From Bradyrhizobium erythrophlei (GTDB taxonomy: Bacteria; Pseudomonadota; Alphaproteobacteria; Rhizobiales; Xanthobacteraceae), in the NCBI RefSeq assembly GCF_900129505.1, contig NZ_LT670818.1, forward strand, positions 5,985,001 to 6,049,000: a stretch of DNA of 64,000 nt. Direction: 5' to 3'. A program made the position numbers and the translations under genes. Positions 1-8,717 of this stretch are shown piece by piece; position 1 is the stretch's first letter, and every line of letters begins with the position of its first letter. The notes beneath the pieces were generated by a model. That model made no database searches. It had not been told where the DNA came from and was given only the letters and a program-made list of their open reading frames with translations.

Positions 1-1
1 G

Positions 2-298
2 GCGCGCGTCCGCGGGCTGTCGCGACGGCGCATCGTCTACGCCCATGCGTTGCGCAACGCCGCGGTGCCGCTGGTCAACCTCCTCGGCATCCAGCTTTCC
101 ACGCTGATCGGCGGCGTGCTCGTGATCGAATACATCTTCGATTATCCGGGGCTCGGCAATCTGACCGTGGTTTCGGTGGTCGGCCGCGATTTCCCGGTGA
201 TTCAGGGCATCGCGATCACCACCAGCGCTGTCTTCGTCTTCATCAACATCATCGTCGATCTGGTGGCCTATCTCATCGATCCCCGCGTGGAGCTGTGA
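2..298 (+). CDS. ABC transporter permease, DppB/OppB type (C-terminal part)
   Basis: The reading frame is open from base 2 with no start in the window, so this is the 3' end of a gene that begins upstream. The first residues (ARVRGLSRRRIVYAHALRNA) form the cytoplasmic EAA loop of binding-protein-dependent permeases. They are followed by hydrophobic segments and the family ending (a DLVAYLIDPRVEL terminus). It is one of two membrane subunits of a peptide/opine/nickel-type importer. The stop at 296-298 is one base from the ATG of the second permease, so the two are in one operon and probably translationally coupled. The substrate cannot be read from this fragment. Confidence 0.9.
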   Translation, partial: ARVRGLSRRRIVYAHALRNAAVPLVNLLGIQLSTLIGGVLVIEYIFDYPGLGNLTVVSVVGRDFPVIQGIAITTSAVFVFINIIVDLVAYLIDPRVEL

Positions 299-299
299 C

Positions 300-1214
300 A
301 TGACGGTTACCACGATCGCCGCCATCGCCCCCGAGGTCGCGCCGACCGGGCAGTCGGTCAATCGCCGGATCCTCGGCGCGGCCTGGCGGATGACGAGCTT
401 TCGCATCGGCCTGTTCATCTTCATCGCCTTGCTGCTGGCTTCGGCGATCTATCCCGAATTGTCGTCAATGAGCGCGACCAAGATGGTCGTGAAGGACAAG
501 TTTCTGCCGCCGCTGTTCATCGGCGACAATTGGAGCTGGGGGCATCCGCTCGGCACCGACCAGCTCGGCCGCGATATGCTGCTGCGCTGCCTGATCGGGC
601 TGCGCTATTCACTGATGATCGGCATCATCACGGTGGTGCTGATCTTCATCATCGGCTGCGGTCTCGGCCTGTTCGCGGGCTTCAAGGGCAAGTGGTGGGA
701 CACCATCATCATGCGGATTACCGACGCGCAATTGTCGGTGCCGATGATCATCCTGGCGATCACCATCCTCGGCGTGTCCCGACCGACCGTGGAGACCATC
801 ATCATCGTGCTGGCATTGTCGGGCTGGCCACTCTATGCGCGGGTCGCGCGTAGTGCCGCGGTGACCGAGCGCGGCCTGGAATATGTTCGGGGACTTCGCG
901 TGCTCGGCGCAGGAGACTGGCGACTCCTGCTGTTGTTCGCGGCGCCCAACATCCTGCCACCGATCGCCTTTGTCGCCGTGCTGGACGTCGCGCGGATGAT
1001 GATCTTCGAGGCCATCCTCGGCTTTCTCGGCCTCGGCATCCAGCCGCCGACACCGAGCTTCGGCAGCATCATCGCCGATGCCCGCAAATACCTGATCAAC
1101 GCCTGGTGGATAGCTACCAGCCCGGGCGTGTTCCTGGCGGTGGCGCTGACCTCGATCAATCTGATGGGTGCGGCGCTGGAGAAGGCGCGCAACCGGATCT
1201 ACGGAGGCCTGTGA
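300..1214 (+). CDS. ABC transporter permease, DppC/OppC type
   Basis: This 304-residue inner-membrane subunit belongs to the peptide/opine importer family. It has a hydrophilic N-terminus, a first membrane segment near residues 35-55, and the family signature around GHPLGTDQLGRDML, which precedes the transport domain. The EAA-type loop (EYVRGLRVLGAGDWRLLL) contacts the ATPase. The length is normal for DppC (about 290-310). It starts one base after the upstream permease stop and is followed by the fused ATPase at 1216. Given the amidohydrolase and amidase downstream, the substrate may be a small peptide, N-carbamoyl or amide compound; that is inference from context. Confidence 0.92.
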   Translation: MTVTTIAAIAPEVAPTGQSVNRRILGAAWRMTSFRIGLFIFIALLLASAIYPELSSMSATKMVVKDKFLPPLFIGDNWSWGHPLGTDQLGRDMLLRCLIGLRYSLMIGIITVVLIFIIGCGLGLFAGFKGKWWDTIIMRITDAQLSVPMIILAITILGVSRPTVETIIIVLALSGWPLYARVARSAAVTERGLEYVRGLRVLGAGDWRLLLLFAAPNILPPIAFVAVLDVARMMIFEAILGFLGLGIQPPTPSFGSIIADARKYLINAWWIATSPGVFLAVALTSINLMGAALEKARNRIYGGL

Positions 1215-1215
1215 G

Positions 1216-3042
1216 ATGGATCTGTCGCTGATCCTCGAAGTCGACAACCTCACCGTCGGGCCACTCGCCGCGGGATCGGCGCCGATCCTCGACGGCATCA
1301 GCTTTCGCCTCCACGCCTCGGAGATCTTCGGCATCTATGGCGAAAGCGGCGCCGGCAAGACGGTACTCAGCCGTGCGCTCGCCGACTGGCTTCCGGACAG
1401 CCTGCAGTACCGCGCCGGGCGTGTGATGTTCGCCGGGCAGGATACGCTGAAGAAGTCCGCCAACGGCACGTTCCGGGTCGGCCGCGACATCGCCTATATC
1501 GGCTCGAAGCCGCAGAGCTCGCTCGACCCGACCATTCCGGTCGGCAGCCAGATCGCCGAAAAACTGCATAGTGTACGACCGGAATGGAATCCGTCGGAAT
1601 GCCGCGATCGGGTGGTTCAATTGCTCGGCGAGGTCCGGATTCCCTCGCCCAGGGAACGCTACTGGGAATATCCGTCGAAATTTTCCGGCGGCATGATGCA
1701 GCGCGCCATGATCGTCGATGCGATCTGCGCCGAGCCTGCCGTTTTGATCGCCGACAACATCACCCAGCCGCTCGATGTTACCATCGCCGCACAGATCGTG
1801 ACGCTGTTGCACGATCTCTGCCTGCGCCACAAGATGGCGACCATCTATCTGACCTCGTCGCTGCCGATCCTTGGCCAGTTCGGAAACCGCACGGCCGTGC
1901 TCCACCACGGCCGCTTCGTCGAGCAGCAGCCGTTCAACGAACTGCTGAAGGCGCCGCAGACCGACTACGCGCGGAAGGCCATCGACAGCGTGCCGCGAAT
2001 CTGGTCGACCGGGGAGGGCCCGCTGGCGCGCCGCAAGGCGGTTGATGAGGCGCCGCTGATGCGGATCGAGAACGTGCATCGCACCTACCGGCAGCGCAAG
2101 CGTGGCACCTTCAACACCTACCGCAACATCCAGGCCGTGCGCGGTGTCACCCTCGACATCATGCCGCGCGAGAATTTCGGCATTGTCGGCGAATCCGGCT
2201 GCGGCAAGTCCACGCTGACGCGGCTGCTGGCATGGCTGGAGACGCCGGATGAGGGAACCATCGTGCTCAGCGGCACCGCGCTCGCCAGCCTGTCGCCGCG
2301 CGAACTGATCCGCAAGCGCAACGAGTTCCAGTTGCTGCTGCAGGATCCCTACACGGCGCTCCCGCCGCGGACCACGGTCGGCCGGATGATCGAGGAGAGC
2401 CTGCGCATTCGCGGCGAAGTGCCGCGCAAGGAGATGCGCGCCCGCGTCATCGCGGCTATGGGCGAGGTCGGCCTGGTCGCCGGTCTCTACGACCAGCTGC
2501 CCAACGCGCTTTCCACCGGCGAGCGCCAGCGGATTTCGATCGCGCGCGCCCTGATCCTGGATCCGAGACTGCTGATCCTCGACGAGACGCTCTCGGCGAT
2601 CGACCAGCGCGAGCAGGGCAAGCTGATCGAGCTGTTCTCGCGGCTTCAGGAGAAGAACGACCTCACCTATGTGTTCATCTCCCACGACCTCGCCATGGTG
2701 CGGAAGGTCTGTACCCGCATCGCGGTGATGTATCTCGGCGAGATGGTGGAGATTGCGGACAATCGCGATCTGTTTTTCGATCCGCAGCATCCGTACACCA
2801 AGGCGTTGCTGTCGGCCGCGCCGACCCTGGAGGTGAAGCCCTTCAACGCTGGCGATTTCCTGCTCGAGGGCGAGCCGCCGAGCCCGATCGATATTCCGGC
2901 CGGCTGCAGCTTCGCGTCGCGATGTCCGAAAGTGTTCGGCCGTTGCCGCGTCGAAACCCCGCGGTTGCTGGAGCACCTGCCGGGCCGCTACGCCGCCTGT
3001 CATCTGCTCGATAAAGCGGAAGCCGAGGTAACGGCGGCCTGA
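1216..3042 (+). CDS. Fused double ATP-binding subunit (OppD-OppF type) of the peptide importer
   Basis: A 608-residue protein carries two ABC ATPase domains in tandem, equivalent to OppD and OppF joined. Start at 1216 was chosen because GGAGG (1203-1207) lies 8 bases upstream and it follows the permease stop directly. Domain 1 (about 5-260) has Walker A GESGAGKT at 42-49 and an intact SGGMMQR signature, but its Walker B reads ADNITQPLD, with Asn181 where the catalytic Glu is expected. Domain 2 (about 275-590) has Walker A with Lys331 and an intact Asp456-Glu457, but its signature is STGERQR instead of SGGQ. Both defects fall in the same composite ATP site. The Cys-rich oligopeptide C-terminal motif (CSFASRCP) is present. 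Confidence 0.93.
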   Translation: MDLSLILEVDNLTVGPLAAGSAPILDGISFRLHASEIFGIYGESGAGKTVLSRALADWLPDSLQYRAGRVMFAGQDTLKKSANGTFRVGRDIAYIGSKPQSSLDPTIPVGSQIAEKLHSVRPEWNPSECRDRVVQLLGEVRIPSPRERYWEYPSKFSGGMMQRAMIVDAICAEPAVLIADNITQPLDVTIAAQIVTLLHDLCLRHKMATIYLTSSLPILGQFGNRTAVLHHGRFVEQQPFNELLKAPQTDYARKAIDSVPRIWSTGEGPLARRKAVDEAPLMRIENVHRTYRQRKRGTFNTYRNIQAVRGVTLDIMPRENFGIVGESGCGKSTLTRLLAWLETPDEGTIVLSGTALASLSPRELIRKRNEFQLLLQDPYTALPPRTTVGRMIEESLRIRGEVPRKEMRARVIAAMGEVGLVAGLYDQLPNALSTGERQRISIARALILDPRLLILDETLSAIDQREQGKLIELFSRLQEKNDLTYVFISHDLAMVRKVCTRIAVMYLGEMVEIADNRDLFFDPQHPYTKALLSAAPTLEVKPFNAGDFLLEGEPPSPIDIPAGCSFASRCPKVFGRCRVETPRLLEHLPGRYAACHLLDKAEAEVTAA

Positions 3043-3065
3043 CGCCGTCGACGCGTCAGGGAAAT

Positions 3066-4301
3066 CTACGGCGCCGTCACCAGGCGCCACAGCGTCTCGA
3101 TCAGCACCGCGAGTCCCTTGTCCAGCGCCGCCGGCTCGGTGAATTCGCGCGCGTTGTGGCTCAATCCGTTCCGGCTCGGCACGAAGATCAGCGTTGCCGG
3201 CACGCGCTTCTGCAGCGCGAGGGCGTCATGGCCGGCTACCGTCTTCATGACCAGCGAGGTGAAGCCGAGATCGCCGGCCACGCTTTGCACGAGTTTCACC
3301 CCCTCGGGATCGAGCGCTGCCGTCGCCCGCTTTTCGTCGATGGCGATCGTTGCGGTAACGCCGAGCGGCGCAACGGCGGCGCCGATCCGGCGCAGGAAGC
3401 GGTCGGCGATCGCCGCCGTGACCTTCTCGTCTTCATGACGGATTTCGAACCAGACCTGCGCCCGGGACGGAACGACGTTGGGTGAGTTCGGATAGAGGCT
3501 GATGCGCGCGGCCGAGGCATGGGCGCCTTGCTCGACTTCGTCATAGAGGGTCTCGATGCCGCGCGCGGCGGCACGCAAGGCGTCGCGGCGTCGCGGCATC
3601 GGCATCGGGCCGGTATGCGAAGCCTCGCCCTCGAACACCACCGAGATCTTGCGCGCCGCCCAGGCGCCCGCAACGATGCCGATGTCGGTGGAGCTCTCTT
3701 CTAGCCTGGCGCCTTGTTCGATATGAAGTTCGACGTAGCGCCGCGGCGTCAGAGTCAGCGCCCCCGCGCCGCGATAACCGATGGCGCCGAGCGCGTCGCC
3801 CAGCGTCTGGCCGTCGCCGTCCAAGAGCGACAGCGCGCTCTCTAGCGGCTGGACGCCGGCAAAGACCGAACTGCCGGTGAGGCTCGGCTGAAAGCGGGCG
3901 CCTTCCTCGTTGGTCCAGTTGACGACGACGAGGTTGCGCCGCGCCGCGCCGGGCTCGGCAGCGGCCCGCGCGACGATCGCCTCCGCGGCGAGCAGGCCGG
4001 CCAGCACGCCGTAGACGCCGTCATAGCGCCCGCCGGTGGGCTGGCTGTCGAGATGCGAGCCGACCAGCACGGCGTCGCCCGAGGCCTGATTGAGCATTGC
4101 CGTGGCGAACATGTTGCCGATGCCGTCGATGTCGAGCCTGAGGCCGCGCCCGCCGATCTCGCCGGCAAATAGGTCGCGCGCGGCCTTGTCTTCCGCGGTC
4201 CCGCTCAGCCGGCAAACGCCGCCATCGTCGGTAGCGCCGAAGCGCGCGAAAGTGGCGATCAGATCGTGCAGGTCTTGCCGCAAGATGGTTTCCTCAGGCA
4301 C
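3066..4301 (-). CDS. Zn-dependent hydantoinase/carbamoylase family amidase (M20-like)
   Basis: A 411-residue cytoplasmic amidohydrolase of the family including N-carbamoyl-L-amino-acid hydrolase, ureidoglycolate hydrolase and beta-ureidopropionase. Visible metal-site motifs are GSHLDSQPTGG followed by RYDG (His and bridging Asp), WTNEEGARF (Glu pair) and HIEQGARLEE. The mid-protein lid/dimer domain carries SHTGPMPMPRRRDAL. The length matches the family (about 410-420). The start is GTG, overlapping the upstream amidase stop by 8 bases, so the two hydrolases are translationally coupled. It is convergent with the peptide importer and probably processes the imported compound. The exact substrate is not determinable from sequence alone. 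Confidence 0.9.
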   Translation of the reverse strand: MPEETILRQDLHDLIATFARFGATDDGGVCRLSGTAEDKAARDLFAGEIGGRGLRLDIDGIGNMFATAMLNQASGDAVLVGSHLDSQPTGGRYDGVYGVLAGLLAAEAIVARAAAEPGAARRNLVVVNWTNEEGARFQPSLTGSSVFAGVQPLESALSLLDGDGQTLGDALGAIGYRGAGALTLTPRRYVELHIEQGARLEESSTDIGIVAGAWAARKISVVFEGEASHTGPMPMPRRRDALRAAARGIETLYDEVEQGAHASAARISLYPNSPNVVPSRAQVWFEIRHEDEKVTAAIADRFLRRIGAAVAPLGVTATIAIDEKRATAALDPEGVKLVQSVAGDLGFTSLVMKTVAGHDALALQKRVPATLIFVPSRNGLSHNAREFTEPAALDKGLAVLIETLWRLVTAP

Positions 4302-5694
4302 GCGGTTTCACCGGCCAGTCCATTTTCACTTGGCGCAGCTGTTCAAGGGCCCGGGTTACCTGCAAGACGCCGAGATCGTCGCAGCGATGGCCGATCACCT
4401 GGACGCCGATCGGCAGATGTCGCGCGTCGAACGCCGTGCAGACCGTTGCGGCGGGCTGTCCGGTCTGGTTGAACATCGCGGTGAAAACCGTATGGGCAAG
4501 CGGAACATCGCGGAACACGCCCGGCTCCTCGGCGGGAAAATTCACCACCGGCAGAACAGGCGCGATCACGTAATCCCAGTCCTCGAAGGCGGCGAGCAGC
4601 GTGGCCTTCATTTTGCCGATCTGGCCGAGCGCCCGATAGACGTCGGCGCCGGAATGCTGCGCACCGCCGAGGCACCATCGCTTGACGTAAGGATTGATGC
4701 CGCCTTCGCCATGCGGAGGCAGGCCGCTGAATTCGACAAAGCCGCGCACCTGCAGATAGAGGTCGATCGGCGCGTAGGCGTCGTGGTCGAGCGGCGAGGT
4801 GAAGGGCTCGACGATGGCGCCGGCGCCGGCCAGCATTCGACCGGCCTGCTCGACCGCCTCGCACACCTCGGGCTCGGGCTTGGGACCGAAGCCCATATCG
4901 GTGAGTACGCCGATCCGCAGTCCTTTGAGGTTTCGGCCGAGGCGCTCGTGGTACTGGATGCCGTCGTTCGGAAAGCTCCAGGTGTCGCGTTCGTCGGCGC
5001 GGGTCAGTACGCTGAGCAGGCGGGCGATGTCTTCGACGCTGCGGCCCATCGGTCCGGCCATCCGCATCGTATCCGCCGGCAGATGCGGGATCCGGCCATG
5101 GGTCGGCTTCAGCGAGGCGAGCCCGCAATGGCCCGCGGGCAGCCGCACGGAGCCGGCAATGTCGGTGCCCACCGACAGCATTCCCGCGCCCGCGGCGACC
5201 GAGGCGCCGGCGCCGGCGGAGGAACCGCCGGTGTTCCAGGCGAGGCCCCACGGGTTGCGGGTAATGCCGTGCAGCGAACTCAGTCCGGCCGCCAGCAGAC
5301 CGCAATCGGGCATCGTGGTTTTTGCGAAAATCACCGCGCCGGCTTCTTTCAACGCGATCGCGGGCGGCGAGTCATAGGTCGATGGCGGCAGCGAACGGTT
5401 GGCCGCGATGCCATGCAGATAGGGCCAGCCGACCATGGCGACGCTGTCCTTCACGGTCATCGGCACGCCGTCGAGCAATCCGGCGGGCGCCTTCGCCTTC
5501 CACCGCGTCTCCGATTCGCGCGCATTCGCCATGGCTTCTTCGGAACGGATGGAAAACAGCGCGTTGATCTCGGGATTGACGGCTTCGGAATGCGCGAGGG
5601 TGGTCTTCAGCACCTCGACGGGCGACAGCGTCCGCGCGGCATAGTGGCCGGTCAGTTCGCCGACGCTCATTCCAACCAGTTCTTCGATCGACAT
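4294..5694 (-). CDS. Amidase signature (AS) family amidase
   Basis: A 466-residue amidase-signature enzyme that hydrolyses an amide to acid plus ammonia or amine. The Ser-cisSer-Lys machinery is visible: Lys in GVPMTVKDSVA, the Gly/Ser-rich NTGGSSAGAGASVAAG block, and the nucleophile segment in SVGTDIAGSVRLPA. Start ATG 5694 was preferred over in-frame ATGs at 5700 and 5763 because GGAG lies 6 bases upstream of it. It overlaps the start of the carbamoylase-type gene (4301) and reads in the same direction. Divergent from the kinase gene at 5901. Substrate is unknown; glutamyl-tRNA amidotransferase subunit A is unlikely because no GatB or GatC is nearby. Confidence 0.9.
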   Translation of the reverse strand: MSIEELVGMSVGELTGHYAARTLSPVEVLKTTLAHSEAVNPEINALFSIRSEEAMANARESETRWKAKAPAGLLDGVPMTVKDSVAMVGWPYLHGIAANRSLPPSTYDSPPAIALKEAGAVIFAKTTMPDCGLLAAGLSSLHGITRNPWGLAWNTGGSSAGAGASVAAGAGMLSVGTDIAGSVRLPAGHCGLASLKPTHGRIPHLPADTMRMAGPMGRSVEDIARLLSVLTRADERDTWSFPNDGIQYHERLGRNLKGLRIGVLTDMGFGPKPEPEVCEAVEQAGRMLAGAGAIVEPFTSPLDHDAYAPIDLYLQVRGFVEFSGLPPHGEGGINPYVKRWCLGGAQHSGADVYRALGQIGKMKATLLAAFEDWDYVIAPVLPVVNFPAEEPGVFRDVPLAHTVFTAMFNQTGQPAATVCTAFDARHLPIGVQVIGHRCDDLGVLQVTRALEQLRQVKMDWPVKPRA

Positions 5695-5872
5695 CGACAT
5701 CTCCGACAGCTGCCCGCATTGTGTATCGGGCGCAGGCTCGGATAGCGAACTTTGCTGGCCCATTGGGGGACGGAGATTTCAACGGCACGAATTGGTGGAA
5801 CGCCGGACATCCCCTTTGCGGCAATCCTGATGAAACTGCCGGATCGAGGTGCGTCGCGACGGGCTATCGCCG

Positions 5873-5886
5873 TGACACGTCTGTCA
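5873..5886. promoter_or_regulatory. Inverted repeat TGACA-N4-TGTCA in divergent promoter region
   Basis: Five-base arms TGACA and TGTCA flank a CGTC centre 14 bases upstream of the kinase start, within the 206-base gap between the divergent amidase and kinase genes. The placement suits an operator, but the arms are short and chance occurrence is possible. Confidence 0.3.
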
Positions 5887-5900
5887 GATTCGGGGATTTG

Positions 5901-6854
5901 ATGAGCAGTTTCGACGCACAACTGGAACATGTTCGGAGCAGTGTCAGCGTCTTGCCGGGCTGGGCCGGACGAAGCCTGGTCGTCGAGCCAGCGATCTCCG
6001 TGCTGGCCTCGCCGAGTTGGCGCGGCGTCGATGGCGCGCCCTGGCGTGCCATGGACAAGGCCAGTGGCGAAAGCCTGTTCGTCAAGGTCATGGATGACGA
6101 CGCCGCACTTTATATCGATGTGGCCTGTGCCTTCGAGGCAGCGCGGCGGGCTTCCGACCTCGGCATCGGGCCGAAGGTCCATGCGGCCGATGTCGCAACC
6201 GGCACCCTGGTGATGGAGGATCTCAACGCCGGCTGGCGGGTGGGAACGCTGGAGCGGATGCTCGAGCCTGCCATCGTCGACGCGGTCATCGCCGCCCGGC
6301 GGCGCTTTCAGGAGGGGCCGCCGCTGCCCCGGACGAGAGGCGTGTTCGACGAGATCGAGCACTTTTACGCCGCGGCGAAGGCGGCGAACGCGCAGCTTCC
6401 TTCGGATACCGACTGGATGATGTCCGAGTTGCGCTATGCCGCCGCGGCACTGTCCGGCATCGAGGTGAAAGCCGTTCCGATCCATGGCGACGGTAATGTC
6501 TCGAACCTCCTGATCAGCGACGCCGGCGATGTCCGCCTGATCGACTGGGACCGGGCGACGACCGCCGATCCGCTGGAGGATCTCGGCAGTTTACTGGTCG
6601 AGGCGTTCGACCGCGAACCGGAAGCCCGCGACGCGTTCATTCGCGCGACCGGATCGTTCGACGAAAAGGCCTTCAACCGGATGCGTATCTACGGGATCGC
6701 GGACGACCTGCGCAGTGGGCTGATCGGCGCCCTGCTGGCCGCCAGATCGCCCCGCAACACGTTCGAATTCTACAAGTTCGCCAGCTGGCGCTTCCTGCGC
6801 TGCGGCATGGCGGTGCGTGAACCGCGCTTCGGCGACACGCTGCGGAGGGTCTGA
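5901..6854 (+). CDS. Aminoglycoside/choline-kinase-like phosphotransferase (first of two)
   Basis: A 317-residue kinase-fold phosphotransferase (APH/choline kinase superfamily). Lys62 in LFVKVMDD is the likely ATP-binding lysine, MEDLNAG (about 105-111) is the hinge, IHGDGNVSN (194-202) is the catalytic loop with His195, Asp197 and Asn202, and LIDWD (213-217) supplies the metal-binding Asp. Start 5901 was chosen because upstream in-frame codons lack family character. The stop overlaps the next kinase's ATG by one base (TGATG), showing coupled translation of two different kinases. With the downstream phospho-lyase-like enzyme it probably phosphorylates an amino alcohol; antibiotic resistance is less likely in this context. 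Confidence 0.88.
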   Translation: MSSFDAQLEHVRSSVSVLPGWAGRSLVVEPAISVLASPSWRGVDGAPWRAMDKASGESLFVKVMDDDAALYIDVACAFEAARRASDLGIGPKVHAADVATGTLVMEDLNAGWRVGTLERMLEPAIVDAVIAARRRFQEGPPLPRTRGVFDEIEHFYAAAKAANAQLPSDTDWMMSELRYAAAALSGIEVKAVPIHGDGNVSNLLISDAGDVRLIDWDRATTADPLEDLGSLLVEAFDREPEARDAFIRATGSFDEKAFNRMRIYGIADDLRSGLIGALLAARSPRNTFEFYKFASWRFLRCGMAVREPRFGDTLRRV

Positions 6855-7813
6855 TGTCGATCAAGCGGCGCGCCGGCGAAGCGACCACGGTTCATGAGCG
6901 CGACCTCGAAAAAGCGGTGGGGCGCGTGCCGCAATGGCGCGACAGCGGATTCCGCTATGCGGCGCTGGTCGGCGGCCTGACCAACCAGAACTGGATCGTC
7001 GAGGTGGACGGCGAACCGCGCCGATACTTCATCAAGGTGCCGGGCGAAGGCTCCGAGATGTTCATCGACCGGGTCGTCGCCAACGAGGCCGCCCGCAACG
7101 CCCACGCCATGGAGCTGGCGCCCGAGGTGGTGTTCTTCGATCCGCAGGACGGGCTGGAAGTCAGCGAATTTCTCGAGGGCTATCGCGCCTGCACCAACGC
7201 GGATTTCGGCGATCCCTCGATCCAGTCCGACGTGCTTTCGCTGTATCGCCGGCTGCATTCCGGCCCGTCGCTGGGCCTGACCAAGACCATCTTCGACATG
7301 ATCGAGGAGCACATCCGGCAGGGCCGCGATCTCGGCTCGCACTTTCCACCGGACATGCCATGGATCGAGCATCGCTACCGGCAGGCCAAGGCGGCGTTCA
7401 TGGCGTCGGGTCTCGATCTGGTGCCCTGCTTCAACGATCCGATGCCCGGCAATTTCCTGATCAGCCAGGACCCCGTCGCCGACCCGAAGCCGATGCGGCT
7501 GATCGACTATGAATTCGCGTCGAACAACGAGCGCAGCTACGAACTCGGCGTGCTGTTCGCCGAGATGTTCTACGACGAGCAGCTCACGCTCAGCCTGATC
7601 GAACAGTATTGCGGCACCGTGCGTCCCGCCATGGTGGCGCGGGTGATCGTCAACCGCGCGCTGGCCGACATCAAATGGGCGTCCTGGGCGGTGGTCAACC
7701 GCAAGCTCAAGGAATGGGACTTTGACTATCAGAAGTATGGCGTGTGGAAGTACATGCGCGCCCGCAGCCTGATGTACGATCCGCGCTGGGACGGCTGGCT
7801 TCGGATGGTGTGA
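6854..7813 (+). CDS. Choline/ethanolamine-kinase-like phosphotransferase (second of two)
   Basis: A 319-residue kinase-fold protein closer to bacterial choline kinases (LicA type) than its partner. GGLTNQNWIVE (40-50) is the glycine-rich nucleotide loop, Lys61 in YFIKVPGE the ATP lysine, FNDPMPGNFL (193-202) the catalytic loop and LIDYEFAS (216-223) the metal-binding motif. Position 193 is Phe, where choline kinases usually have His in a HND motif; Asp195 and Asn200 are kept. It starts inside the stop codon of the first kinase. The pair may act on different amino alcohols or form a heteromer; the sequence cannot distinguish these. Confidence 0.88.
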   Translation: MSIKRRAGEATTVHERDLEKAVGRVPQWRDSGFRYAALVGGLTNQNWIVEVDGEPRRYFIKVPGEGSEMFIDRVVANEAARNAHAMELAPEVVFFDPQDGLEVSEFLEGYRACTNADFGDPSIQSDVLSLYRRLHSGPSLGLTKTIFDMIEEHIRQGRDLGSHFPPDMPWIEHRYRQAKAAFMASGLDLVPCFNDPMPGNFLISQDPVADPKPMRLIDYEFASNNERSYELGVLFAEMFYDEQLTLSLIEQYCGTVRPAMVARVIVNRALADIKWASWAVVNRKLKEWDFDYQKYGVWKYMRARSLMYDPRWDGWLRMV

Positions 7814-7844
7814 TCGCGGCTAGCCCGCGCCGGGCGGCAGAGTC

Positions 7845-8648
7845 TCAGGCGCGACTGCCGAGAACCGCCAGCGCCTGGTCGAGCAGCCGTTCATTCGCGG
7901 CGGCAATCACGCGGCCGTCCGACATCGGATTGAGCGGCCGACCTTCCCAGTCGCGCATCACGCCGCCGGCGCCTTCGACGACCGGCACCAGCGCCATGAA
8001 GTCAAAGGACTTCAGCGACGCTTCCACCACCAGATCGCAATAGCCCGACGCCAGCAGCCCGTACTGATAGCAGTCGCCGCCAAAGCGCCGGAACATCGCC
8101 TTGCGGCTGAGCGTGTCGTAGCACCGCCAGTCCTCCGGGGTGAAGAAATCCGGCGAGGAAGTATAGATCTGCGCGTCCGCGAGGTCCGCCGTTGTGCTGA
8201 CCGAGACTCGCTTGCCGTTGAAGGTGGTACGCCCGGCCGCCCCGTACCATCGCTCGGCGAGCGCCGGCATGTCGATCATGCCGGCGACGATGCTGCGCTC
8301 GCGTTCGTCGCTGAGCGCAATCAATGTTCCGAACAGCGGCATGCCCGAGATGAAGCTCTTCGTTCCGTCGATCGGATCGAGATACCAGGTATAACGGTCC
8401 CCCGGCGTCGAGCCCATTTCCTCGCCAAGGATGCCATGATCGGGAAAGCGGATCGAGATGCGGCGGCGCAGCTCCCGCTCGATGGCCTGATCGGCGATTG
8501 TGACCGGTGACGAATCCTGCTTGCGTTCGAAATCGAGCGGCGAGCGGAAATGATGGAGCGCTACTATCCGCGCCGCGTCGGCGAGATCGTTGAAGAAGGG
8601 CGCGAGTTCAGCGTCGAACGAGGCCTCTTGCGTCGGCACGTCAGCCAA
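7845..8648 (-). CDS. Inositol monophosphatase family phosphatase (histidinol-phosphatase-like, HisN type)
   Basis: A 267-residue Mg-dependent, Li-sensitive-type phosphatase. Metal motifs are complete: Glu76-Glu77 in ILGEEMG, the DPIDGTKSF block (91-99) and the distal EGAGGVMRDWEGRPL motif. The sequence resembles HisN-type histidinol phosphatases more than SuhB, but no other his gene is nearby. Beside two kinases and a phospho-lyase-like enzyme it more plausibly dephosphorylates a phosphorylated alcohol. The start appears to be TTG at 8648 with GGAG about 7 bases upstream. It converges on the kinases, with 31 bases between stops. Confidence 0.86.
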   Translation of the reverse strand: MADVPTQEASFDAELAPFFNDLADAARIVALHHFRSPLDFERKQDSSPVTIADQAIERELRRRISIRFPDHGILGEEMGSTPGDRYTWYLDPIDGTKSFISGMPLFGTLIALSDERERSIVAGMIDMPALAERWYGAAGRTTFNGKRVSVSTTADLADAQIYTSSPDFFTPEDWRCYDTLSRKAMFRRFGGDCYQYGLLASGYCDLVVEASLKSFDFMALVPVVEGAGGVMRDWEGRPLNPMSDGRVIAAANERLLDQALAVLGSRA

Positions 8649-8717
8649 GGAAATCTCCGGAAGTCCGCTGAGCGGGTGGCGGGAGGGCGGCAGGGCCGCG
8701 CAGTGAGGGCTGGCGCG

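Noticed and set aside
1156..3090. 644-residue open frame on the minus strand opposite the fused ATPase
   Set aside because: It lies wholly antisense to a well-supported ABC ATPase gene, is rich in Arg/His/Asp with no motif, and reflects high-GC third-position bias.
4090..5745. 551-residue plus-strand frame opposite the carbamoylase and amidase genes
   Set aside because: Antisense shadow of two motif-rich genes; low-complexity and no recognisable domain.
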